In this document: positions 43,670 to 53,436 of the stretch, in pieces
Numbering within the stretch: the stretch's first letter is position 1
How the letters are laid out: each line of letters begins with the position of its first letter
DNA from: UBA8437 sp964646205
GTDB taxonomy: Bacteria; Planctomycetota; Planctomycetia; Planctomycetales; Planctomycetaceae
Reading direction: 5' to 3'
Length of the DNA: 64,000 nucleotides
Assembly (NCBI GenBank): GCA_964646205.1
Contig: CAZYAZ010000024.1
Coordinates: 1 to 64,000 of the forward strand
The notes under the pieces: generated by a model
What the model was told of the DNA's origin: nothing
Databases searched by the model: none
Seen by the model: the letters and a program-made list of their open reading frames with translations, nothing else
Position numbers and translations under genes: made by a program

Positions 43670-45130
43670 ATGGATCCCCACCAGCAATACCTGCAAACAA
43701 TCACCCGTCGTCACTTCCTGCGTGACTCCAATGTGGGCCTCGGCGCATTGGCCCTTGGAAGTCTCACGGGAGCGGCCATCGCCGCCACGGACGATCCACG
43801 CCAGCCTCAGAGCCCACCGCTGCCCGGGCGAGCCAAGCACGTCATCTACCTGCACATGGCCGGCTCACCGCCTCAACACGAGCTATTCGATTTCAAACCG
43901 GCACTTCTGCGGCACAACATGCAGCCGTGCCCCGACGAACTGCTCAAGGTACTCCAGAAAGAACGATTGCCGTTCATCAACCTCAAGGCGCGTCGCCCCA
44001 AGCTGCTGGGAACCCCCTACAGGTTTCAACCCCGGGGGGACAGCGGGCTGATGATCAGCGAACTGTTGCCAAAACTGTCCCACCACGCGGACGACATGGC
44101 CATCATTCGCTCGATGCACACCGACCAGTTCAATCACGCCCCGGCCCAGTTGCTGCTCTACACCGGAGCCGCGAGATTCGGTGGTGCCTCCATGGGTTCT
44201 TGGGCCACCTGGGGTCTGGGAACCGAAAACGCCAACCTGCCGGGGTTCGTCGTGCTCATCTCCGGCGGCACCGACCCCAGTGGAGGCAAAAGCCTGTGGG
44301 GCAGTGGATTCCTGCCCTCGATGTACCAGGGTGTGCAATGCCGTAGCGCCGGCGACCCGATTCTCTTCGTCTCCAACCCCAAGGGACTCGACCGCAACGT
44401 CCGGCGCCGCAGCCTGGACGCCCTTCGGAAACTCAATGAACTGGAACTCAAGCGAATCGGAGATCCCGAAACCCGGACCCGGATCAGCCAGTACGAACTC
44501 GCATTCCGGATGCAGATGTCGGTCCCCGAGGTGATGGATGTAACCAAGGAACCCAAGCACATCCAGGAATCCTACGGCACGACACCCGGCAAAGCGTCGT
44601 TTGCCAACAACTGCCTGCTCGCCCGCCGCCTGGTTGAGCAGGGTGTCCGCTATGTGCAACTGTTCGACTGGGGCTGGGACATGCACGGTACCGCAAAAAG
44701 CAACGACCTCGTGACAGCGATGCCCAAGAAGTGCAAGGAAGTCGACCAGCCCATCGCCGCACTACTCAGCGACCTCAAGCAAAGAGGCCTGCTGGACGAA
44801 ACGTTGGTGATCTGGAGCGGGGAGTTTGGCCGCACCTCGATGAATGAAGAACGCAACGGATCGAAATTCCTGGGCCGGGATCACCATCCACACTGCTTCT
44901 CGATGTGGATGGCCGGCGGAGGCATCCGTGGTGGGGTGACCCATGGAGAAACCGACGAACTGGGCTATTTCGTCGCCCGCGACAAGGTCGGGGTGCATGA
45001 CCTCCAGGCCACGGTACTGCACCTCCTGGGATTTGACCCCCACCGACTCTCCTACCGCTACCAGGGACTCGACCAACGGCTGATCGGCCCTGCGGGAGAC
45101 GGCCACGTGATCACTCCGGTGGTGGCATAA
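43670..45130 (+). CDS. DUF1501 Tat-exported protein
   Basis: 486 residues; Tat signal TRRHFLRDSNVGLGALALG. Motifs: VIYLHMAGSPPQHELFDFKPAL, ALLRHNMQPCPDELLK, LLLYTGAARFGGASMGSWAT, QGVRYVQLFDWGWDMHG, VIWSGEFGRTSMNEER, HHPHCFSMWMAGGGIRGG. Starts 28 bases after the PSD1 gene; together they form the third such pair in the window. The insertion NGSKFLGRDHHPH carries the family's conserved acidic and histidine residues. Confidence 0.93.
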   Translation: MDPHQQYLQTITRRHFLRDSNVGLGALALGSLTGAAIAATDDPRQPQSPPLPGRAKHVIYLHMAGSPPQHELFDFKPALLRHNMQPCPDELLKVLQKERLPFINLKARRPKLLGTPYRFQPRGDSGLMISELLPKLSHHADDMAIIRSMHTDQFNHAPAQLLLYTGAARFGGASMGSWATWGLGTENANLPGFVVLISGGTDPSGGKSLWGSGFLPSMYQGVQCRSAGDPILFVSNPKGLDRNVRRRSLDALRKLNELELKRIGDPETRTRISQYELAFRMQMSVPEVMDVTKEPKHIQESYGTTPGKASFANNCLLARRLVEQGVRYVQLFDWGWDMHGTAKSNDLVTAMPKKCKEVDQPIAALLSDLKQRGLLDETLVIWSGEFGRTSMNEERNGSKFLGRDHHPHCFSMWMAGGGIRGGVTHGETDELGYFVARDKVGVHDLQATVLHLLGFDPHRLSYRYQGLDQRLIGPAGDGHVITPVVA

Positions 45131-45155
45131 ACGAGCCGGGGCAGGGCGGACGGCC

Positions 45156-46511
45156 TCACCGTGCCCCTGACTGCGACCACGGACTCTGGTCGGCGGTCCG
45201 GAAATTGTACCGCGGCGTCAGTGGTGGCAGCGGCACCTCCGGGCTCCAGACACCTCTCGCGCGGATCAATCGCCTTTTCTCCTCGATCGCGCCGAGACGC
45301 GTCCTGTCCCGTGTCCACCGCGTCCCACCAATGAATGACCTGCGCCCTCCGGTCTTGAGGACCTTGGTCCCCGTGAACAGTGTGAACAATGTGCCGTCAG
45401 AGAGTTCAACCGTCTGCGGTTGCACCAGTCCGTCTGCAACAGGAATATCGTCCCGCAAAACCAGTTCGGGTCCCCAGGTCTCGCCGAGGTCTCGGGTGAA
45501 CCGGGCCCTCACTCCAAAGGGAGCTGCAAAGCGGCGCTGATAACTGCACACCAGCGCACCGTCGGCAAGAATGGTTGGGTTGGGATGTTTGGCCTGTATG
45601 GGAGTCGCCCGAGGTTTCGACCAGGTCAAACCACCATCGACTGAAGAGACCGAATAGGCCACTCCGCCAGCAGCGGTACGAAGCATCGCGAAGATCCGTC
45701 CGTCGGGCCACACCACCGGGTACACCTCATTGAACCCACGGGGCGAAGGAGACAGGCCACCGTCGGCCATCCGGACCATCTTCCAGGTCCGGCCCCCATC
45801 TCGAGAACGGATGACAAAGGGGTGATTGAGCCCCCCCAGGTCGCTTTTGGAATCCCGACCGGCCGGCCGGTACCCATGCAGGAAATTGACGATCGTGCCA
45901 TCGTCAAGCAAACGCTGTCGAGGTGGCGAATTGACGGCCAGTCGAGCGAAAAGCCCGAACTGCTGGTGAACCGGAAACTCGGTCCAGGTCTTCCCCTGGT
46001 CTGTCGAACGACGGATCCACATGCTGCCCAGGATGGCGCAATAGTTGGCCCGCTTGCCCAGATCCCAAACGTAGTAACCCCGTTTCACGAGCGATGAGAT
46101 TTCTGATCGTGGATGACGCATCCAGTGATGGGTACCCGATTCCACGACACTGCCATCGGACAAACGCGAACGGTTGTCACGCGGACCTGGCCACGGCCGA
46201 GATGAGAGTTTCCAGTTGGCGGCAAGATCGTCCGAGACCAGGACGACCCTGGCCTCGCGAGCCTGGTATGCGTCGGTATTCTCCGAGAAATTCAGCCCCG
46301 CCCGGACCCAGATCCGGTCTTTACTGTCACACCACGTCTGAAAATTGTTGACGACGTACCGAGAACTGCTGATCAACTCGACATCATACTTCCAGTCCCG
46401 GACCACCGTTTGGCCGACAAGTTCGTGCGACAAAACCAGCACGACAATCATTAAACTCGACGACAGGCCAAACAGATGGCTTCGCATCGAGTCGTCTGCA
46501 CAATTCCGCAT
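45156..46511 (-). CDS. Exported sialidase-like (Asp-box) protein
   Basis: About 451 residues. The start chosen follows AGGAG by five bases (ATGATG, second ATG). N-terminal hydrophobic segment LFGLSSSLMIVVLVLSHELVG is a signal or anchor. Three Asp-box repeats are visible: STDQGKTWT, SRDGGRTWK and SVDGGLTWS, and a six-bladed propeller is expected. The arginine-triad positions cannot be confirmed. Likely an exo-sialidase or related glycan-acting protein, convergent with the DUF1501 gene. Confidence 0.8.
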   Translation of the reverse strand: MRNCADDSMRSHLFGLSSSLMIVVLVLSHELVGQTVVRDWKYDVELISSSRYVVNNFQTWCDSKDRIWVRAGLNFSENTDAYQAREARVVLVSDDLAANWKLSSRPWPGPRDNRSRLSDGSVVESGTHHWMRHPRSEISSLVKRGYYVWDLGKRANYCAILGSMWIRRSTDQGKTWTEFPVHQQFGLFARLAVNSPPRQRLLDDGTIVNFLHGYRPAGRDSKSDLGGLNHPFVIRSRDGGRTWKMVRMADGGLSPSPRGFNEVYPVVWPDGRIFAMLRTAAGGVAYSVSSVDGGLTWSKPRATPIQAKHPNPTILADGALVCSYQRRFAAPFGVRARFTRDLGETWGPELVLRDDIPVADGLVQPQTVELSDGTLFTLFTGTKVLKTGGRRSFIGGTRWTRDRTRLGAIEEKRRLIRARGVWSPEVPLPPLTPRYNFRTADQSPWSQSGAR

Positions 46512-46655
46512 CATCACTCCTGGCAAGTCATTGCTGTGCCTCGTAGCACATGATACAGGCTGGCAATCCACACCACCCCTTGCCCACACAACGCAACTGC
46601 CCCTAACCTCTCCATCAGCGGTTTTGGTCGCGATACGACTCGAAGGACAAAACCA

Positions 46656-47264
46656 TTGGCCAAGAAAACAAAATCCGCATTCGTCTTTACGATTGGCTGT
46701 GGAATCATCCTGGCTTTAGTGATCATCTTCGTTGGATTGGCCGTTTCGTTCGCCCCCAACATCCGCCAATGGTTCTCCCAACAACTTGCGATCGAAACCC
46801 AACGACGGGCACTCGTGGACAATTGGCAGGCCCCGGCCGACGACGTTTCACCGGGAGCATTTTTCCCCAAGAAAGTCGCCAACTACCAACTGTCCTTTCA
46901 CGACACGAAAGCCGACATCCCTTCTCTTCGCTTCGACATCCCCGGCTGGCATGCCAGTTATGATTCCGACGACAGTCAAGTCGACGTGTTTGCCTACCAG
47001 GTGACCAACCTGGAGCGGGAAGCTCTTTTCGGGCGGATCGAAAAAATCAACGACGACGAAGACGCCCCCGCCCACATGCTGGTGATGACGTCATTCCGTT
47101 GCTATCTCAAAACCTCAACTCACCAACAACATCTCTGGTGGATGAAGGATTGGCTACTCGTATTTCAAACCACCGACACCCAAGACCGTGAACCCTTTGT
47201 CCGGGCCTTCCTGTCAACAACCTCGAAACAAAATCAACGACAGGCCGCAAAAGAAAAACCATAG
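46656..47264 (+). CDS. Hypothetical N-terminally anchored membrane protein
   Basis: 202 residues from a TTG with AAGGA eight bases upstream. A single membrane helix (FVFTIGCGIILALVIIFVGLAV) then a soluble domain with the segments DDVSPGAFFPKKVANYQLSF, IPGWHASYDSDDSQVDVFAY and SFRCYLKTSTHQQHLWWMKD, and a basic C-terminus. I do not recognise a family. The beta-strand pattern resembles lipid- or ligand-binding extracytoplasmic domains. Confidence 0.7.
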   Translation: MAKKTKSAFVFTIGCGIILALVIIFVGLAVSFAPNIRQWFSQQLAIETQRRALVDNWQAPADDVSPGAFFPKKVANYQLSFHDTKADIPSLRFDIPGWHASYDSDDSQVDVFAYQVTNLEREALFGRIEKINDDEDAPAHMLVMTSFRCYLKTSTHQQHLWWMKDWLLVFQTTDTQDREPFVRAFLSTTSKQNQRQAAKEKP

Positions 47265-47401
47265 TCGAGGATTCCATGCGGCGGGTCTACACGAGGCCCC
47301 CCTGTCTGCACAAGCACAACCGGTCCGCTCGCCACGGACCTCGTTCGCGACCGCAACTCGACGACCCATTGATTACCGCAGCTGAGCAATGACGCCGCCC
47401 C

Positions 47402-48721
47402 ATGCCAGGACCAACTGAACAAGCCGCCGCGTTCGATGCCGCACTACAATTGCACATCCAGGGCCACGCGACCGAAGCCGAGACTGCTTATCGCGAATTG
47501 ATTGCCACGACGCCGAACGCCTCCCGCGTCCACCACCTGCTTGGACGTCTCCTTCACGAACAGAATCGCAGCGCTGAGGCCATCGAGTGTCTCCGCTCAT
47601 CACTTGAGATCTCTCCGGACGATAGCCAGGCCATCAATGATCTGGCGCTGGTCCTTCAGGAAACCGGAAACCTCGGCGAATCCGCCGCCTGTTTCCAGCA
47701 TCTCATCGAAATCAACCCTGGAGACGCCCAGGCGTGGAACAATCACGGGGTCGTCCTCAAAGACACGGGACATCTCGAGGAAGCCATTGCCGCTTTTCAA
47801 AAAGCGGCAAGCCTTGAACCCGGAAACGTCGACTCACGCGCCAACCTCGGGAATGCTTACAAGTCGAGTGGGCAACTGGCCGAGGCCGAAAAGGCCTACC
47901 GGGAGGCACTGTCCATCGACCCCGCGAGACTGCATCTCTACCCCAACCTGGCCGCGGTCCTTCGCCGACGCAACAGGTTGGACCAGGCAGCCCAGGTTTT
48001 GGCCCAATGGCTACACCACGAACCGAACAACCCCATCGCTCGCCATCTCCACGCCACCTGCATCGCCGAACCCCCTCCGTCTCGTGCGCCAGTCGAATAC
48101 GTCAGACAGGTATTTGACGAATTCGCTGAAACATTCGATCAGCACCTAAAAGACCTCGACACCCAAAGCAGGCAACTCGTCGAGCAGGCTCTGACTGTCA
48201 GCCGGCTGACTGTGTCCACGCCCATGAACATCCTCGACGCCGGGTGCGGTTCGGGACTGTGTGGCAGCCTATTGAAGCCATTGGCCAGCACGCTTTCAGG
48301 AGTCGACCTTTCCTCACAAATGCTCGAACGGGCCAACGAACTTGGGCTCTACGACGAACTTGTTGAGGCCGAACTTGTCGAATATCTCGAGTCGCGGCCT
48401 TCCGCCTTCGATCTCATTGTTGTCGCCGACACGTTTGGGTACTTCGGTGATCTTCAACCGCCACTGGCAGCCGCCCGGCGCGGACTGAACTCCCGGGGAT
48501 CTCTCATCTGCACGATCGAGACTGACGAGAAGTCACCGGAAAACACACACGGGTACCGCCTGATGACCACCGGCCGTTATTGTCACACTCGGAAGTACCT
48601 GGAGGACTCACTGGAAGCAGCCAATCTTCTCGCGACCGACATCACCACCGGAATGCTTCGACGTGAAGCCGGCCAGCCGGTTTCCTGCGTCGTCGTCACT
48701 GCACGACCAGCTGACGTCTGA
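47402..48721 (+). CDS. TPR-repeat protein fused to a SAM-dependent methyltransferase
   Basis: 439 residues. Residues about 5-210 are TPR units (FDAALQLHIQGHATEAETAY; AWNNHGVVLKDTGHLEEAIA; ANLGNAYKSSGQLAEAEKAY). After a short linker the methyltransferase begins: NILDAGCGSGLCGSLLKPLA (motif I, about residue 276), then LSGVDLSSQMLERANELGLYDEL and FDLIVVADTFGYFGDL. Class I methyltransferase with a TPR platform for a protein or peptide partner. Substrate unknown; related proteins were named as predicted methyltransferases with TPR. Confidence 0.87.
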   Translation: MPGPTEQAAAFDAALQLHIQGHATEAETAYRELIATTPNASRVHHLLGRLLHEQNRSAEAIECLRSSLEISPDDSQAINDLALVLQETGNLGESAACFQHLIEINPGDAQAWNNHGVVLKDTGHLEEAIAAFQKAASLEPGNVDSRANLGNAYKSSGQLAEAEKAYREALSIDPARLHLYPNLAAVLRRRNRLDQAAQVLAQWLHHEPNNPIARHLHATCIAEPPPSRAPVEYVRQVFDEFAETFDQHLKDLDTQSRQLVEQALTVSRLTVSTPMNILDAGCGSGLCGSLLKPLASTLSGVDLSSQMLERANELGLYDELVEAELVEYLESRPSAFDLIVVADTFGYFGDLQPPLAAARRGLNSRGSLICTIETDEKSPENTHGYRLMTTGRYCHTRKYLEDSLEAANLLATDITTGMLRREAGQPVSCVVVTARPADV

Positions 48722-48758
48722 CACGGCCGGAAACCCACTTCCACGCGACGATCGCTGA

Positions 48759-49442
48759 TCATCGTTGATCATGACGTCGGTAGTGCCTGGCCAGCCATTC
48801 AAGCGAAGCGCCACACCGCCAACCACACACCAGGCTCCAGTTGCACAGCGTCTGACGAACAACCCCACGTTGACGCCACCGCCTCGCATCAACGTACAAC
48901 GGCCCATCAACCAACGCCAAATGGCCAATTCGACTCAGCTTGCGGGCCAGCATCACATCATCCATCAGCGGCACCTCGGGAAAGCCGCCGGCCGCTTCGA
49001 AACAATCTCGCCTGACAAACAAACCCTGATCCCCATAGGGAACCTGACGTCGAGCCGCCCTCCACGCATTCCCTCGCTCCAGCAGCCGAAACAACCAACC
49101 ACGAGCATCAATCTCCTGACGAAAGGCACCTCCCACCACACTCGCGTCGCCCAATGCCCCGTCCACCTGGGCTCCGGCGTCGACCGGCAATCGACAATCC
49201 GCGTGCAAAAACAGCAACACATCACCTTGTGTTTCCCGAGCCCCCACATTTTGCTGCACGGCCCGTCCCGGGCGACTCGAAATCAGATGTGCACCGGCCT
49301 CGACCGCAAGGCGACAGGTCTCGTCCTGGCTACCACCATCGACAACGACCACTTCAACCGCGCCAGCCGCCCAGGCCGACGACACCGCACCGGTGATACG
49401 AGACTCCTCATTCACTGCAGGAACGATCACTGACATTTTCAT
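48759..49442 (-). CDS. TIGR04283-type glycosyltransferase (family 2)
   Basis: 227 residues. GT-A fold: MSVIVPAVNEESRITGAVSS, VVVVDGGSQDETCRLA, and the DxD-like LHADCRLP. The motifs NVGARETQGDVLLFLHADCR, VPYGDQGLFVRRDCFEAAGG and MDDVMLARKLSRIG are those of the TIGR04283 family, named for arsenosugar biosynthesis. No arsenic-methylation gene is nearby, so the acceptor may differ. Stands alone, convergent with the TPR-methyltransferase. Confidence 0.88.
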   Translation of the reverse strand: MKMSVIVPAVNEESRITGAVSSAWAAGAVEVVVVDGGSQDETCRLAVEAGAHLISSRPGRAVQQNVGARETQGDVLLFLHADCRLPVDAGAQVDGALGDASVVGGAFRQEIDARGWLFRLLERGNAWRAARRQVPYGDQGLFVRRDCFEAAGGFPEVPLMDDVMLARKLSRIGHLALVDGPLYVDARRWRQRGVVRQTLCNWSLVCGWRCGASLEWLARHYRRHDQR

Positions 49443-49557
49443 CTCGACACGCCCAATTCCTCTCCATCGCCACTAATCTGGCCACACCCGCCCCGGCCGC
49501 GGTACCATACCTGCCCGGGTCCATCATTTCATTTGCCTCAAAAAAAACATCATCCTC

Positions 49558-52500
49558 GTGCACACACTTCCCAAAACCTGCCTGATCCTTTTCATCGTCG
49601 CCTCGACAACAACTGCCGCCGCACCACCGGTCGCGCGTTGGCAATTCGACCGTGTGCACCTTTCCGGCGACACATTCAACGCACTGACTGGCCCACTCTC
49701 GGCCCGTCTTTCCGGCCAACTCCAGTTCAGTCCCGGCAAGGCTCCCGGCCCTCCTTCCGCTCTCCGGCTGAGCGGAAAAACCTCTCCTCGCCAAAGGCTC
49801 CACGTTGGCACGTCGATCACCGACGCGGCCGCCATACTTCCCAAGACCCAGATGACCGTCTCGACCTGGCTTCGAATCGACTCGGCCGGAGAATGGACAG
49901 GATTCATCAGCGCCGTACAAGACAACGGCAACTACGAAAAAGGCTGGTTGCTGGGTCAACACAGGTCACACTTCGCATTCGCTCTGTGCAGCCGCAAGAC
50001 CGGCCAACTGACCTATCTCGAATCACCCCGGCTCTTTGAAACCGGCCACTGGTACCATGTCGTTGGCACCTACGACGGACGGCGTCAACGGCTGTATGTG
50101 GACGGAGAATTGCAGGCCGAGTCAACCACGCAATCCGGCCCTATCGATTATCCACCCAAGGGTGTACTCGCCCTCGGCGCTTACGAAGACGAGAACGAGT
50201 ATTACCCGCTGACAGGTTTGCTCGAGCGGACCAGCCTCTGGCACCAAGCACTTTCGACCAAGGACGTCCAAGCACTATTCCGAAGCCGAGCCAAACGCTT
50301 CCCCGGCATCCTCGCCCAGCCTCCCAAGGTGGTCGACTGGCCCACCTTCAATCGTGACAACCAGCGAACTGGAATCTCGGGCCAACCCCTCAGGCTCCCG
50401 CTCGTGAAACAATGGACCCACAACGTCCCGGCATCGACTCCGGCCTGGCCCGACCCTGCACGACAGGATTTCTGGCACCGCAAGGAAGCACTGCGAGGAC
50501 GTGTCACCTACGACAGGGCCCCACACCTTGTCGCCGTCGGAGGACGAGTGGTGCTGGGCCACTCCGCCGACGACACCGTCCGTTGCCTCGAATTGTCCAG
50601 TGGCCGACTGTTGTGGTCCTTCACCGCCGGCGGCCCTGTGCGGCTCGCACCCACAATCTCCGGTGACCGGGTGCTGTTTGGGTCCGACGACGGACACGTC
50701 TACTGTATTCGCCTCGCCGACGGCCGCCGTCTCTGGAAACAAGCCGCCGCTCCCGATGTCAGGTGGATTGCCGGCAACCAACGACTCATCAGCGCCTGGC
50801 CGATCCGCACGGGTGTGCTGGTCGAAGCGGGCGTCGCCTACTGTTGTGCCGGAATCTTCCCGACCCAGGGTGTCCACCAGGTCGCAATGCGGGTCAGCGA
50901 CGGACATCGTCTTGCCGCCAACCGCGTTGCCGTTTCGGCACAGGGATACCTCACCCGGCGCTCCGGCAGGCTGTTTGTCGACACCGGCCGTGATCCGGCA
51001 GGTGGGTTTCTTGCGGAACTCAAACGGCGAGGCAAGGGGGTGGGTCGCGAACTTTCGACGTTACCCGACGACTACCGGTTCGCATTCGTGGGTGCTGGTG
51101 ACCTACGAATCGGTGGAGCGGACGGTCACGTGGCCGCCTTCGACCGCCGCACCGGGGCCAAAACCTGGTCAGCCCCAGTCGCTGGCCGTGCCTGGTCACT
51201 GGCCATCGCCGGAGGATACCTGCTGACCAGCACCGACACCGGCCAGGTGACTGCCTTTGGGCCGCGGCCGGTTGACACGCCCATCACACACGATTCCCGT
51301 CCCAAAGCATCCAACACGAGCCCGTCAGCATCAACAACGGCCATCGTCAAGGCTCTGCCACATCCGCGCGGATACGCCATCATCCTGGGCGCCGCGAACG
51401 TCCAGTCGGGGATCGACCTGGCGCGCCACACCCGGTTGCAAGTTCACGTCCTGTTGCCCAGTTCGCGAGCTGTCACTCGGGCCCGCAAGACGGTTTGGCA
51501 AAACGGCCTCGCCGGCCGCGTGACGCCGGTCCATTCGGCAACTCCCAAGGCGGAAACCTACGTTGACTCTCTGTTCAACCTGGCCCTGGTCCCGTCCGCA
51601 GCCACCCCGGCCACACTGGCCACGGCAACCCGGCTGGTCCGCCCATGGGGTGGATTGGTCATTGAATCCACCACCGGCACATTGTTGTCCCGACGGGGAC
51701 CACTCGAAGGGGCCGGGCACTGGTCTCACATGTACGCCGATGCAGCCAACACTGTCTGCAGCGACGACCGTCACGTCAACGGCCCCCTGGACCTGCAATG
51801 GTTTGGGCCTCCCGGACCCCGCCAGATGATCGACAGACACCATCGCACCGTCGCCCCACTGTTTGTCGCCGGACGTCTTTTCATCCCCGGTGATGACCGT
51901 GTGATTGCCGTGGACGGTTACAACGGCACCGTGTTGTGGAACAACGCCGTGCCGGATTCGCGACGGATCGGAGCCTTCCGGGACTGCAGTTACCTGGCAG
52001 CCACCGATGACGCTGTTTACGTGGCCAGTGGGAACCGCTGCCTCCGATTCGATGGCGACACCGGCCGCACCCTGACCACTTTCACCGTCCCTCCCGCTGC
52101 CGACGGCAAGCCCCGGGAATGGGGCTACCTGGCCGTTGTCGACGATACGCTTGTCGGGTCGGCTGTCTCACCCGGAGCCTCCCGCAGGAAGCACTCACGG
52201 GAGGCCATCCAGGAGGGGACCTATTACGACCGCCGCCCAATTGTTGGTAGTGAGTACCTGTTCGCCTTCGACCGCAAAAGTGGGCGTCACCTGTGGAGTT
52301 ACCACACCGGAGCGGGCCTGCTGCCCAACCCGGCCATCGCGATCGGAAACGGAGCGGTGAGCCTGATTGAAAGCGACAACAAACAAACCGTCACAAAAGC
52401 CATCGGCCGCGCCACGCCAAAGGACCTCTTTTCCCAGGGAGCCCGGCTTGTCTCGCTTGACCTCAAAACCGGGAGCGTCCGCTTCAGTCGTCCGCACGAC

Positions 52501-53046
52501 TTCTCGGCAATTCAACATTCGGTCTACCTGGCCGTTTCCGGCGGCCGCCTGGTCGTTGTCGGGTCCCGCAACGACGGCGAAGATCCCAAGACTTCTCGTG
52601 TCTGGTACGACATCCAGGTCTTCAACGACACCGAAGGAGACCGACTCTGGACCGGCAGCCAGAAACAAACCACAAAGATTGGCGGATCCCACGGCGAACA
52701 GGATCATCACCCGGTCATTGTCGGTTCCATGCTGTACTGCGAGCCATTCGCCTGGGATCTCCTCACCGGCAAACGGATCGCCGGTTTCGGCTGGAAGAAC
52801 CAGCATCGCCGAGGATGCGGCACCCTCACGGCCTCGGCTTCAACCGTCTTTTTCAGAGACGGGACAGCCAGCATGTTCGATCTCGAATCCAACACCTACC
52901 GCAAGGTGACCACCACGACGCGACCGGGCTGTTGGATCAACATGATTCCAGCCGGGGGATTACTCCTGGTCCCTGAAGCCAGTTCCGGATGCACCTGCAA
53001 CTTTGCGATCCAAACATCACTGGCATTCCGGCCACGGAAGCCGTGA
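49558..53046 (+). CDS. Large exported LamG / PQQ-type beta-propeller protein with methyltransferase-like insert
   Basis: 1162 residues from a GTG with signal peptide (ILFIVASTTTAAAP). About 20-235: LamG/concanavalin domain (AGEWTGFISAVQDN, WYHVVGTYDGRRQRLYVDGE). About 300-600: PQQ-type propeller (VTYDRAPHLVAVGGRVVLGH, LSSGRLLWSFTAGGPV). About 620-725: Rossmann-like segment (RGYAIILGAANVQSGIDLAR, FNLALVPSAATP) resembling a degenerate SAM methyltransferase. About 735-1160: second propeller half (GPLDLQWFGPPGP, DRVIAVDGYNGTVLWNN). The pattern is known in planctomycete proteins. Role unclear, possibly outer-membrane or sugar-oxidation linked. Confidence 0.85.
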   Translation: MHTLPKTCLILFIVASTTTAAAPPVARWQFDRVHLSGDTFNALTGPLSARLSGQLQFSPGKAPGPPSALRLSGKTSPRQRLHVGTSITDAAAILPKTQMTVSTWLRIDSAGEWTGFISAVQDNGNYEKGWLLGQHRSHFAFALCSRKTGQLTYLESPRLFETGHWYHVVGTYDGRRQRLYVDGELQAESTTQSGPIDYPPKGVLALGAYEDENEYYPLTGLLERTSLWHQALSTKDVQALFRSRAKRFPGILAQPPKVVDWPTFNRDNQRTGISGQPLRLPLVKQWTHNVPASTPAWPDPARQDFWHRKEALRGRVTYDRAPHLVAVGGRVVLGHSADDTVRCLELSSGRLLWSFTAGGPVRLAPTISGDRVLFGSDDGHVYCIRLADGRRLWKQAAAPDVRWIAGNQRLISAWPIRTGVLVEAGVAYCCAGIFPTQGVHQVAMRVSDGHRLAANRVAVSAQGYLTRRSGRLFVDTGRDPAGGFLAELKRRGKGVGRELSTLPDDYRFAFVGAGDLRIGGADGHVAAFDRRTGAKTWSAPVAGRAWSLAIAGGYLLTSTDTGQVTAFGPRPVDTPITHDSRPKASNTSPSASTTAIVKALPHPRGYAIILGAANVQSGIDLARHTRLQVHVLLPSSRAVTRARKTVWQNGLAGRVTPVHSATPKAETYVDSLFNLALVPSAATPATLATATRLVRPWGGLVIESTTGTLLSRRGPLEGAGHWSHMYADAANTVCSDDRHVNGPLDLQWFGPPGPRQMIDRHHRTVAPLFVAGRLFIPGDDRVIAVDGYNGTVLWNNAVPDSRRIGAFRDCSYLAATDDAVYVASGNRCLRFDGDTGRTLTTFTVPPAADGKPREWGYLAVVDDTLVGSAVSPGASRRKHSREAIQEGTYYDRRPIVGSEYLFAFDRKSGRHLWSYHTGAGLLPNPAIAIGNGAVSLIESDNKQTVTKAIGRATPKDLFSQGARLVSLDLKTGSVRFSRPHDFSAIQHSVYLAVSGGRLVVVGSRNDGEDPKTSRVWYDIQVFNDTEGDRLWTGSQKQTTKIGGSHGEQDHHPVIVGSMLYCEPFAWDLLTGKRIAGFGWKNQHRRGCGTLTASASTVFFRDGTASMFDLESNTYRKVTTTTRPGCWINMIPAGGLLLVPEASSGCTCNFAIQTSLAFRPRKP

Positions 53047-53095
53047 CCGGGGCATCGTGTGACACCAAACCGGAGCCGCCCACAGGGAACGCTCG

Positions 53096-53293
53096 TCAGT
53101 CGGCAGCGACCACTTCGACCTGCAGCGCCTGTTCCCGCTGGATTGCTTCGAAGACCTCCTGGCGGTGCACTGTCACGTTGGCGGGTGCCTCAATCCCCAA
53201 CCTGACCTTGTCGCCTCGGATGTCGACGACCAGCAACGAAATTTCGTCGCCGATCATGATTCGTTCGTCTCTCTTGCGGCTCAACACGAGCAT
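53096..53293 (-). CDS. csrA: Carbon storage regulator CsrA
   Basis: 65 residues. Begins MLVLSRKRDERIMIGDEIS and continues VDIRGDKVRLGIEAPANVTV HRQEVFEAI. GGAG is eight bases before the ATG; the frame is open further upstream but without CsrA similarity. Homodimeric RNA-binding translational regulator recognising GGA loops; the key arginine (VHRQEV) is kept. Presence suggests post-transcriptional control of motility or carbon flow. Immediately convergent with the large propeller gene. Confidence 0.95.
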   Translation of the reverse strand: MLVLSRKRDERIMIGDEISLLVVDIRGDKVRLGIEAPANVTVHRQEVFEAIQREQALQVEVVAAD

Positions 53294-53436
53294 CGGTTCA
53301 TCTCCGGAGTGGTGTCCCTCGGAAACACCGCTACCCGGCATCTCCAGCCCAACACTAGCCCGCTTACGACGGCGAGACCGGTGTAGAAAGCTGAGGACAA
53401 CCCTCCCGGGATTCCGGTTGCAACGGTCGTGCCATG

